From Lachnoclostridium sp. UBA6558 (GTDB lineage Bacteria > Bacillota > Clostridia > Lachnospirales > Lachnospiraceae): 20,162 nt of DNA. Positions within the stretch are counted from its first letter, which is position 1. The number at the start of each line of letters is the position of its first letter. This document shows, piece by piece, positions 7,652 to 13,595 of this stretch. The stretch is taken from positions 106,833-126,994 of the forward strand of contig DJJW01000043.1 of assembly GCA_002434335.1 (NCBI GenBank), written 5' to 3'. Position numbers and translations under genes: made by a program. Under the pieces are notes generated by a model. It was not told where the DNA came from. It was given only the letters and a program-made list of their open reading frames with translations, and made no database searches.

Positions 7652-7711
7652 AACTGCCGCAAGCTCTTTGTCATAGATAGATATTATCTTAGACAACTTC
7701 TTGCGGCAGTT
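7652..7711 (-). terminator. Long-stem terminator downstream of the LysM gene
   Basis: A perfect 12-bp inverted repeat, AACTGCCGCAAG / CTTGCGGCAGTT (7652-7663 and 7700-7711), encloses 36 bases. These can fold further through TTGTC/GACAA (7668-7672/7692-7696) and AGATA/TATCT (7675-7679/7685-7689). On the minus strand the stem is followed by TTTCTTTTT, so it should end the LysM-gene transcript and insulate it from the next promoter at 7616. The plus strand lacks a T-run. Confidence 0.75.
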
Positions 7712-7763
7712 CTTATAGTGGTGTATTTTGAAGGAACAAGACGGTTCATGGGTTTTAATAAAC

Positions 7764-8126
7764 CTATTCCCCTTGTGCATAGTATGGTATTACAAGATAC
7801 TTACCTTCATGTATGGTGTCTGAGGTAAGACCGTTTGTCTTCTTTATCTCTTTGATATAATCATTCATATTATCGTACTCATCCGTTATGTATTGACTTG
7901 CGATACTCCATAAAGTATCACCTTTCTCTATCTGAATACTGGTTATATGTTTTGTTGAGCTCTGCAGCTTCTCTGCATTTACATTTGTCGATAGCAGAAG
8001 AAGTGATATTACCAATACAACAGCTATACAGAGTCCAGACAATACAAGGTATTGTTTCTTAGACTTAATGTGATTATAAAGTATTAAAAACGGGCTGTTT
8101 AATAAGGATAATGACATCTGGTTCAT
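7764..8126 (-). CDS. yneA: YneA-like SOS cell-division inhibitor: membrane-anchored LysM protein
   Basis: The 120-aa protein has a cytoplasmic N-terminus, one membrane helix (about residues 26-46) and a C-terminal extracytoplasmic LysM domain (about 62-115). The LysM domain begins 'IEKGDTLWSIASQY' and ends 'GLTSDTIHEGKYLVIPYY'. This architecture, the size and the divergent position next to lexA match Bacillus subtilis YneA, the SOS-induced inhibitor that delays septation after DNA damage. AGGAGG lies 8 bases from the ATG. The upstream region carries a consensus promoter covered by LexA-box-like sites, so induction by DNA damage is expected. The YneA name is by architecture and synteny; sequence similarity within this group is low. 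It is followed by its own terminator and appears monocistronic. Confidence 0.8.
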   Translation of the reverse strand: MNQMSLSLLNSPFLILYNHIKSKKQYLVLSGLCIAVVLVISLLLLSTNVNAEKLQSSTKHITSIQIEKGDTLWSIASQYITDEYDNMNDYIKEIKKTNGLTSDTIHEGKYLVIPYYAQGE

Positions 8127-8213
8127 ACTATGATCCTCCTGTTATACTTATCTTATTGATAAAGAATGTGTAGATATTTCATTTATTATGAGCTTGTCTA
8201 TATTACAATAAAA

Positions 8214-8227
8214 CGAACATATGTTGC
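8214..8227. promoter_or_regulatory. LexA-box-like site 1
   Basis: CGAAC-ATAT-GTTGC matches 8 of 10 fixed positions of the Firmicute LexA/DinR box CGAAC-N4-GTTCG. It lies just downstream of the predicted start of the LysM-gene transcript and abuts site 2, sharing one base. Confidence 0.6.
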
Positions 8228-8240
8228 GAACACTTGTTTT
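8227..8240. promoter_or_regulatory. LexA-box-like site 2
   Basis: CGAAC-ACTT-GTTTT matches 8 of 10 fixed positions of CGAAC-N4-GTTCG. It spans the start region just after the -10 element of the LysM-gene promoter, where bound LexA would block initiation or early elongation. Confidence 0.65.
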
Positions 8241-8249
8241 GTTATCCTG

Positions 8250-8278
8250 ATTATAATACCCAAACATTTGTTTGTCAA
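8250..8278 (-). promoter_or_regulatory. Perfect-consensus promoter of the yneA-like gene
   Basis: On the minus strand TTGACA (8273-8278), a 17-base spacer and TATAAT (8250-8255) match the sigma-A consensus exactly. The predicted start near 8243 leaves an untranslated leader of roughly 115 bases. Such a strong promoter in front of a division inhibitor implies tight repression, consistent with the LexA-like sites on and after it. Confidence 0.85.
8261..8274. promoter_or_regulatory. LexA-box-like site 3, inside the yneA-like promoter
   Basis: CAAAC-ATTT-GTTTG has fully complementary arms and matches 8 of 10 fixed positions of the DinR box. It fills most of the spacer and touches the -35 hexamer of the minus-strand consensus promoter, so repressor binding would exclude RNA polymerase. 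Confidence 0.65.
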
Positions 8279-8317
8279 CGGTATTTTTTTAATTTTCTAG
8301 CAATTTTTACAAAAAAG

Positions 8318-8331
8318 CGAACATAAGTTTT
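8318..8331. promoter_or_regulatory. LexA-box-like site 4, at the lexA promoter
   Basis: CGAAC-ATAA-GTTTT matches 8 of 10 fixed positions of the DinR box and overlaps the predicted -35 element of lexA by two bases. It is the likely site of lexA autoregulation. Confidence 0.65.
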
Positions 8332-8358
8332 GCATTTCCAGAAAAATCGTGTTATAAT
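8330..8358 (+). promoter_or_regulatory. Promoter of lexA
   Basis: A perfect TATAAT (8353-8358) lies 17 bases after a weak -35 (TTGCAT, 8330-8335). Transcription would start near 8365, about 68 bases before the lexA ATG. Confidence 0.75.
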
Positions 8359-8432
8359 GATGACAATGAAAGTAAAAGAATTTTTCATACAAATAGAATA
8401 TAAGAATGCAAGCTATTAATGGAGGAAATATA

Positions 8433-9047
8433 ATGAGTTATGGTAAAATCAGTCCTAAACAAAGAGAAATTCTGGAATATCTAAAAAGCCAGACTTTATC
8501 TAAGGGTTATCCGCCTGCCGTTAGGGAGATATGTGAAGCAGTTAAGTTAAAGTCCACTTCCTCCGTTCATTCCCATCTTGAAACATTGGAGAAGAATGGC
8601 TACATAAGACGAGACCCGTCCAAACCAAGAGCCATAGAAATAATGGATGACACTTTTAATCTGGCGAAAAGGGAGATGGTCAGCGTCCCAATCGTTGGAA
8701 CAATTACAGCCGGACAGCCTATACTGGCTGTAGAGAATATAGAAGGTTATTTCCCTATACCAACAGAATATATGCCTAACGAAGAAACCTTTATGCTTAA
8801 AGTGAAAGGCGAGAGCATGATAAATGCCGGAATTTTTGACGGTGACCAGATTCTTGTCCAGAAGCAGTCTCATGCAGTGAACGGAGACTTCGTGGTAGCT
8901 TTAATTGAAGACTCCGTTACTGTAAAGACCTTTTATAAAGAAAAGGATTATTATCGACTTCAGCCGGAAAATGATACCATGGAACCTATTATTTTAAAGG
9001 AATTAGAGATTCTTGGTAAGGTTATCGGTCTGTTCCGTATGTTTTAA
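8433..9047 (+). CDS. lexA: LexA SOS repressor
   Basis: This is a transcriptional repressor of the DNA-damage response that inactivates itself by RecA-stimulated cleavage. Residues 1-70 form the winged-helix DNA-binding domain ('ISPKQREILEYLKSQ', 'PPAVREICEAVKLKSTSSVHSHLETLEKNGYIRRD'). The C-terminal S24 peptidase domain has the Ala93-Gly94 cleavage site ('GTITAGQPILA'), catalytic Ser128 ('VKGESMINAGI') and Lys165 ('VTVKTFYK'). The length of 204 aa is normal. I chose the ATG at 8433 because GGAGG lies 7 bases upstream; an ATG at 8406 extends the frame without support. It is divergent from the YneA-like gene, with four candidate operators between them. Its stop overlaps the stop of the convergent phosphatase gene. 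Confidence 0.97.
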   Translation: MSYGKISPKQREILEYLKSQTLSKGYPPAVREICEAVKLKSTSSVHSHLETLEKNGYIRRDPSKPRAIEIMDDTFNLAKREMVSVPIVGTITAGQPILAVENIEGYFPIPTEYMPNEETFMLKVKGESMINAGIFDGDQILVQKQSHAVNGDFVVALIEDSVTVKTFYKEKDYYRLQPENDTMEPIILKELEILGKVIGLFRMF

Positions 9048-9793
9048 ACTTTTATTGGCTCAATCACTGTAACGGATTCATGAACTTTTTGTGTCTCCCT
9101 CTTAGTGCTTGGTTCAATTACCTTTTTAGCATTGATCATCAATTTATCCCAGGTATTTTCACCTAATTTATGAAAGATAATTTTCTGGGCCTCCTTAATA
9201 TTAGGAGGCCTGTAGGATAAATCATGGCAGTCACTTCCTAATAAATCTACATATTCCTCTTCAATTAGTTTCAATGCTCTTCTTCTGGTTCCAGAATCTG
9301 ATAAGGCTGAAGCATTTAATTGCAGAAGGCATCCTTTTTGCTTTAGTTCTTTTAAAAGTTTCTTACTTCTCATAAGCGGTCTGTAACGGTCTATATGAGC
9401 AATTATGGGATTAATATTATAGTATCCGATTATTTCATCAAGGTCACTCATGTACTCCATATTCCATACCTTCATATCAGGAAATTCTAACAGAAGATAG
9501 TTGGTATTCTCTATACATAATGGTTTTAAATCCGTGTAGTGGAATAGATACTTATGCAGATAGGTCTCACTTCCAGCAATTAAATGTACTTTACTGTGAT
9601 TTACTGCCTCCATAGCTTTGGATCGTTTTAGCAGAAAATTCTCCATGGTTCCTTCCATGGGATAAAAATGCGGTGTGCAGACAGCTTGTGTAACCTGCTG
9701 CCTATGCAGATATTCCGTCAGCATTATGGCTTCTTCCTGGGTAGTAGCTCCATCATCTATGCCAGGCAGTATGTGTGTGTGCATATCAATCAT
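9044..9793 (-). CDS. CpsB/CapC-family protein-tyrosine phosphatase (PHP type)
   Basis: This 249-aa manganese-dependent PHP-fold phosphatase is predicted to dephosphorylate the tyrosine-rich tail of the capsule BY-kinase encoded just upstream. The metal-binding motifs are visible in order: 'IDMHTHILPGIDDGA' at the N-terminus, 'CTPHFYP', 'AGSETY', 'IIAHIDRY' and 'GSDCHDLSYRPPN'. The ATG at 9793 has GGAGG 5 bases upstream; an in-frame ATG at 9805 overlaps that site and is less likely. It follows the kinase gene by 85 bases in the same direction. Its stop codon shares TTAA with the lexA stop on the other strand. A GC-rich hairpin (9188-9210) lies within its 3' part. Confidence 0.92.
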   Translation of the reverse strand: MIDMHTHILPGIDDGATTQEEAIMLTEYLHRQQVTQAVCTPHFYPMEGTMENFLLKRSKAMEAVNHSKVHLIAGSETYLHKYLFHYTDLKPLCIENTNYLLLEFPDMKVWNMEYMSDLDEIIGYYNINPIIAHIDRYRPLMRSKKLLKELKQKGCLLQLNASALSDSGTRRRALKLIEEEYVDLLGSDCHDLSYRPPNIKEAQKIIFHKLGENTWDKLMINAKKVIEPSTKRETQKVHESVTVIEPIKV

Positions 9794-9878
9794 TATTACC
9801 TCCATTCCTGCGCATTATTACGCAATCGTTCATTAAGCCGAGGATTCATAATCGCTTGTCACTTCTACTGCCTATCTT

Positions 9879-11297
9879 CTATTTATTGCCTTCAGATCGG
9901 TGGTAATAGTAGTATTTGGACTTATTAATCCCCAATTCCTTCACCGATATACCATTTAAAACAAAGCCTAGGATATTCGCTTTTGCATATCGGTATTTCA
10001 TCAATACATTTTCAATTTCCGGATAGGAAGTCTTGCCTTCTCTGATTACAAGTATAGCTCCGTCCGTATTCCTAATAAAGCTAAGTGAATCCGCTACTAC
10101 ATTCACCGGAGGCGTATCTAATATAATATAATCATATTCACTTTCCAGCTCTTTTATTAGTGCTTCCATTTGCTTGCTGCCTAAGAGTTCAGAAGGGTTT
10201 GGTGGAATTGATCCCATGGGTATACTATAAAGATTGTTATAGGGTGTTGTATAGATTACCTCTCTCATAGTATTCATGTTTGAAAGACAATCACTGAGAC
10301 CGGGGGAACTTTTTGCTGTAAAAAAGTGATGCGTTCTGCCTTTTCTTAAGTCACAGTCAATTAATAAAACTTTATTACCTGCCTGTGACAGAACAATGGA
10401 TAGATTTATACTGGTAGTACTTTTTCCATCTTCCGGTGCTGGGCTGGTAATGAGTATCTTTTTGCAACCATCTTTTCGAACTGAAAATCTAAGATTTGTA
10501 CGTAAAGCTTTATAACTTTCCGATACCAAAAATGTACTTTCATCATTTAGTGTTGTACTTACCGTTTCATTATATCCAAATCTTTCAGCTAAAATTTTAA
10601 AAACAGTTGAATTTCTAATACCTCTTGCATAATTAGCTTTTCCAGAGGTATGAGGTATGCTGCCAAGAAGCGGAATGTCATAATGTTTCATCAAATCTTC
10701 CTGATTAGCCACCTTGATGTTAAGTATCTCCTTTAAAATAACGAAAATAAATACTCCAAATCCTGTAACGATTCCTCCCATTAATGTATTTAACAGTGTA
10801 TTGGGGCCGGAAGGGCTGGAAGGATACGCCACCGGATCAACTACACTGATAATTACATTGGACATTATATTTTTGATTAACTGAGGTGCTACTGTTTCCA
10901 TACTTTTGACTAGGTTATAGGAATCATCCGGATTCTTACTGGTTAGTGTGATGCTGAAGATTTCCGTATTCCGAATAGTACTTATGGTTGTCATGGCTTG
11001 CAGCTCCTGCATGGAATAGGGAAGATCACTCAAATCAATGAGTTTTAGGAAGAACTGTCTCGTATTTAGAAAATTGATATAGGTTTCTGCTATTTTCTGA
11101 GCATAATCCAACTCAGACAAATTTGTGAGGGTACTGTCTGCTGTACTTACGTAAAAAGAAGCTGAAGCTGTATAAGTCTTGTCAATCATAAATTTATTAA
11201 CAAGAAAACTGAGAGAAAGGCCTGCAAACGTACATACTGATATTAGGATGAAGTATCTCCTGATAAGCCGAAGTACATCTTTGACTGTAAAATCCAT
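9879..11297 (-). CDS. Capsule chain-length regulator/BY-kinase fusion (CpsC-CpsD type tyrosine autokinase)
   Basis: This 472-aa membrane protein joins a Wzz-type activator domain with two membrane helices (about 15-36 and 172-190) to a cytoplasmic bacterial tyrosine kinase. The kinase has Walker A 'APEDGKST' (287-294), Walker A' 'LLIDCDLR' (311-318), Walker B 'YIILDTPP' (390-397) and a C-terminal tyrosine cluster 'KYYYYH' (461-466) that is the autophosphorylation site. In many Firmicutes these are two genes; here they are fused, as in proteobacterial Wzc. It controls polymer length and export together with the downstream phosphatase. The promoter is not clear: the leader contains two adjacent hairpins (11366-11411). 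AAAGGA lies about 10 bases before the ATG. Confidence 0.93.
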   Translation of the reverse strand: MDFTVKDVLRLIRRYFILISVCTFAGLSLSFLVNKFMIDKTYTASASFYVSTADSTLTNLSELDYAQKIAETYINFLNTRQFFLKLIDLSDLPYSMQELQAMTTISTIRNTEIFSITLTSKNPDDSYNLVKSMETVAPQLIKNIMSNVIISVVDPVAYPSSPSGPNTLLNTLMGGIVTGFGVFIFVILKEILNIKVANQEDLMKHYDIPLLGSIPHTSGKANYARGIRNSTVFKILAERFGYNETVSTTLNDESTFLVSESYKALRTNLRFSVRKDGCKKILITSPAPEDGKSTTSINLSIVLSQAGNKVLLIDCDLRKGRTHHFFTAKSSPGLSDCLSNMNTMREVIYTTPYNNLYSIPMGSIPPNPSELLGSKQMEALIKELESEYDYIILDTPPVNVVADSLSFIRNTDGAILVIREGKTSYPEIENVLMKYRYAKANILGFVLNGISVKELGINKSKYYYYHRSEGNK

Positions 11298-11476
11298 TCT
11301 ATACCGTTCCTTTCTGCGTTACTTTTTAAATTACTAGTTGACCCTGCATAGGAAGTCTTTATAACTGCACTGATTGTACTTAAGTGCAAGAGTTTAACGT
11401 GGCAAACTCTTTTATTCTATAGTATGAAGAAAATAAACTTTGGGAACTTTATGGCCAGAAAAAACTCCACGAAAAA
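11298..11476 (-). promoter_or_regulatory. Leader region of the kinase-phosphatase unit with tandem hairpins
   Basis: This non-coding stretch must hold the promoter of the capsule kinase unit, but no convincing -35/-10 pair is seen. On the minus strand, AAGAGTTT-N8-AAACTCTT (11388-11411) is immediately followed by TGCACT-N11-AGTGCA (11366-11388). Tandem small hairpins in a polysaccharide-operon leader could act in attenuation or processive antitermination, but this is inference. Confidence 0.35.
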
Positions 11477-11527
11477 GGTACTGTATGTTACTGCCAGAAA
11501 CAACTTCTGGTAATAACATACAGTACC
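11477..11527 (-). terminator. Long-stem terminator downstream of rsfS
   Basis: A perfect 14-bp inverted repeat (GGTACTGTATGTTA and its complement, 11477-11490 and 11514-11527) is topped by a second stem CCAGAA/TTCTGG (11494-11499/11505-11510). On the minus strand it is followed by TTTTTC. It closes the long ribosome/GTPase gene block and separates it from the capsule kinase unit. Confidence 0.8.
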
Positions 11528-11561
11528 TGAATTAAGAGTACCGTATTTACTGAGTATTTTA

Positions 11562-11918
11562 TTAAATAAACAGCTGTTCTTTCTCAACTACCTTTCCATC
11601 TCTCCAAATACGCTCTAAATCGTAGAAAAGGCGGTCTTCTTTTGAAAAGATATGAACAACTACATCGCCGTAATCCATTAAGATCCAGCTTGCAGATCTG
11701 ACACCTTCAACTCTCTTTGGTTCATGTCCGTTCTTTGATAACTCTTCCATTACATTATCAACCAGAGCCTGAACCTGTGAAGAGTTGGTTCCGTTGGCAA
11801 TAATAAAATAGTCTGCAATAACGGTAATATTACCAATTTCTATAACTTTTATATCTTCTGCTTTTTTATCGTCTAAAGCTTTATAAGTCAATTTTGCGAT
11901 TTCTTTTGCTGTATTCAT
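11562..11918 (-). CDS. rsfS: Ribosomal silencing factor RsfS
   Basis: This Iojap/DUF143-family protein binds ribosomal protein L14 on the large subunit and blocks joining of the subunits when nutrients are scarce. At 118 aa it is the usual length. Characteristic blocks are 'ADYFIIANGTNSSQVQALVDNVMEEL', 'RVEGVRSASWILMDYGDVVVHIF' and 'RLFYDLERIWRDG'. A GGAG site lies 5 bases before the ATG. It is the last gene of the block, 10 bases after yqeK, and is followed by a strong terminator. The nadD-yqeK-rsfS order is conserved in Firmicutes. Confidence 0.96.
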   Translation of the reverse strand: MNTAKEIAKLTYKALDDKKAEDIKVIEIGNITVIADYFIIANGTNSSQVQALVDNVMEELSKNGHEPKRVEGVRSASWILMDYGDVVVHIFSKEDRLFYDLERIWRDGKVVEKEQLFI

Positions 11919-11928
11919 TAATACTCCT

Positions 11929-12513
11929 TTACTTCACATAATTCCCTTTATAATAATCATAGGTTAATGCTGTTGTATCATCAATGGCACATCCGGCTTG
12001 CTCAAGATATCTGACGGTATCGCCTAAGATCTTACATACAGCTTCCTCCAGATTTTCAAAGGATAATTTTCGAATGCTGTCCAACTCAGGAATAGTGGAT
12101 GAGGATCTATTTGGCTCTATATAATCGGCTACGAATATAATCTTATCAAGCTTTGACATATCCGGTTTACCGGTTGTGTGCCAGGTAATAGCAGAAAGGA
12201 TTTCCTCATCTACAATATTATATACATTTTTCGCGTAGAATGCTCCTAATTTGGCATGAAGCAGGTCAGGCTTAAGCTTTTCTACCGGTTTAACCGGAAT
12301 ATTATTCTTATAACATTCCAAAAGCATTTCCTCACCAGTCATGTATTTAGCACAATCATGCATTAATCCTGCGATGGCAGCCTTTTCATAATCTTCTTTA
12401 AAGGTAATTGCCATGGAGAAGGCCGTGGTCATTACTCCCATTGAATGCATAAACCTTTTTCTTGGTAGTATCTCACCTAATCTCTTCTCCAACTGAAACA
12501 AATTTTCCATCAT
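11929..12513 (-). CDS. yqeK: YqeK-family HD phosphohydrolase (symmetrical Ap4A hydrolase)
   Basis: This HD-domain hydrolase belongs to a family in which YqeK splits diadenosine tetraphosphate symmetrically into two ADP. Metal-binding positions appear in order: His in 'RKRFMHSMGV', the HD pair in 'AAIAGLMHDCAKY', 'LLHAKLGAF', 'AITWHTTGKPDMS' and 'IIFVADYIEPNR'. The start is taken at the double ATG (12513/12510), giving about 194 aa. This overlaps the nadD 3' end by roughly 40 bases, which suggests translational coupling; the ribosome site is weak (GGAAAAGAG). A longer frame to 12561 exists but overlaps nadD further and has no support. Confidence 0.9.
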   Translation of the reverse strand: MMENLFQLEKRLGEILPRKRFMHSMGVMTTAFSMAITFKEDYEKAAIAGLMHDCAKYMTGEEMLLECYKNNIPVKPVEKLKPDLLHAKLGAFYAKNVYNIVDEEILSAITWHTTGKPDMSKLDKIIFVADYIEPNRSSSTIPELDSIRKLSFENLEEAVCKILGDTVRYLEQAGCAIDDTTALTYDYYKGNYVK

Positions 12514-13126
12514 TTTTCTGCTCTTTTCCTGTATAAAGCTGATGCTCCCTGATATATTCATGTACTGCCTCAGGAACCATATATCGAATAGAGCTCCCTC
12601 TTGATAGCTTATCTCTTAACTCATGAGAAGCAATATCCAGATAAGGTGTATTCAGTATATGAATATTAGCATGAAACTTTGCAGTCAGATGCTCTGCCTG
12701 AGCTTTTAATTCTTCTCTAGTCTCCTGCCCCCTTACTGCTGCCACAATATGGGCAAACTTCAGTATTACCTCCGGTTCCCACCAGTTTTCCAACTGGAAC
12801 AGGGAATCTGCACCCATTATAAAATAATAGGTTATATCCGGATTTTCCTGGTTTAACTGCTGTAAGGTATCTGAGGTGTAGGTGGTACCCTCTCTTAATA
12901 GCTCCATTCTTGACAGCTCAAAAGAGGGGTTATTCTGAATAGCTAACTCCACCATTTTCTCTCTGTGTATGTCATCTGCTATCAAGTCATTTCGCTTATG
13001 GGGCGGTCTCTTAGAGGGCATAAACAAAATCTTTTGAAGACCCAGCTGTTCCAAAGAGCTTTGTGCCAGTATCAGATGCGCCATATGAATGGGATTAAAA
13101 GTTCCGCCCATAATTCCTACTTTCAT
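12473..13126 (-). CDS. nadD: Nicotinate-nucleotide adenylyltransferase NadD
   Basis: It makes deamido-NAD from nicotinate mononucleotide and ATP, in the last shared steps of NAD synthesis. The 217-aa protein has the nucleotidyltransferase signature 'GIMGGTFNPIHMAHL' with the HxxH pair at residues 14-17, 'FMPSKRPPHK', 'IMGADSLFQLENWW' and the C-terminal 'GSSIR' motif near residue 180. The ATG at 13126 is preceded by AGAGAGG at a normal distance. An in-frame extension to 13240 runs into the yhbY gene and is composed of Lys/Arg-rich non-family sequence, so I reject it. The gene starts 40 bases after yhbY. Confidence 0.96.
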   Translation of the reverse strand: MKVGIMGGTFNPIHMAHLILAQSSLEQLGLQKILFMPSKRPPHKRNDLIADDIHREKMVELAIQNNPSFELSRMELLREGTTYTSDTLQQLNQENPDITYYFIMGADSLFQLENWWEPEVILKFAHIVAAVRGQETREELKAQAEHLTAKFHANIHILNTPYLDIASHELRDKLSRGSSIRYMVPEAVHEYIREHQLYTGKEQKNDGKFVSVGEEIR

Positions 13127-13166
13127 AAGCCAAGCCTCTCTTCTGATAATCAAAACGGTTACCGAA

Positions 13167-13478
13167 TTATTCTTTCTTTCCTTTTGCTTCTTTCGGCAGT
13201 TCAATTTTTTTCTTGGTTTTTGATTCTCTGTAGAGAACAAACTTCTTTCCTATTACCTGAACTACTTCAGAATGGGTGCGTTCTGCAACTACCTGTGCAA
13301 TTTCACGGGGATCGTCCAGACAGTTTTTCAGTACAGTTACCTTTATAAGTTCCCTTGTTTCAAGTACCTCTTCCAGACCTTGGGTAAGCTCCGGTGTAAG
13401 GCTTGCTTTCCCTACTTGAAATACGGAATCGATATTCATGGCAAGACCTTTCAAATAGGATCTTTGTTTACTTGTCAT
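13167..13478 (-). CDS. yhbY: YhbY/CRM-domain RNA-binding protein
   Basis: This small RNA-binding protein of the CRM (YhbY) family is associated with assembly of the 50S subunit. At 103 aa the CRM fold is complete: 'TSKQRSYLKGLAMNIDSVFQVGK' at the N-terminus, 'ELIKVTVLKNC' and 'VVQVIGKKFVLYRES' in the core, then a lysine-rich tail (KTKKKIELPKEAKGKKE). The usual GxxG-type loop 'VGKNGL' is here 'VGKASL', a conservative change in the predicted RNA-binding loop. A modest AAAGG site precedes the ATG. It is the link between obg and nadD, a common Firmicute order. Confidence 0.93.
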   Translation of the reverse strand: MTSKQRSYLKGLAMNIDSVFQVGKASLTPELTQGLEEVLETRELIKVTVLKNCLDDPREIAQVVAERTHSEVVQVIGKKFVLYRESKTKKKIELPKEAKGKKE

Positions 13479-13595
13479 ATTAATACCATGCCTTTCTCAC
13501 AACCTGCAAACTTTGCCTGCAGGCTTTCTTAAAGTACCAATCTTTGGTTGGATACTTTTTATCAGTCGTAAACACATTGTCTTTATGCTGATATT
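13479..13595 (-). promoter_or_regulatory. Structured spacer between obg and yhbY
   Basis: On the minus strand this 117-base gap contains an imperfect stem AAAGTA(T)CCAA / TTGGTACTTT (about 13534-13561) and nearby repeats of CCTGCA/TGCAGG (13505-13523). No U-run follows on the minus strand, so it is not a standard terminator. It may be a leader or internal promoter region for yhbY, but I cannot define a promoter. Confidence 0.3.

Noticed and set aside
7278..7680. Plus-strand open frames opposite the dehydrogenase gene.
   Set aside because: They lack ribosome sites and recognisable motifs and lie antisense to a clearly conserved coding region.
9188..9210. GC-rich hairpin within the phosphatase gene as a terminator for lexA.
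   Set aside because: No T-run follows on the plus strand and it encodes ordinary protein sequence, so I list it only as a possible influence on read-through.
9668..9928. Plus-strand 86-codon frame opposite the phosphatase/kinase junction.
   Set aside because: No ribosome site; it overlaps the start of the phosphatase gene on the other strand and has a Cys/Tyr/His-rich composition typical of antisense frames.
13127..13240. 38-residue N-terminal extension of NadD.
   Set aside because: It overlaps yhbY in another frame, is Lys/Arg-rich without family similarity, and the ATG at 13126 has a good ribosome site.
12965..13532. Plus-strand open frames opposite nadD and yhbY.
   Set aside because: They are shadows of conserved minus-strand genes and have no independent coding evidence.
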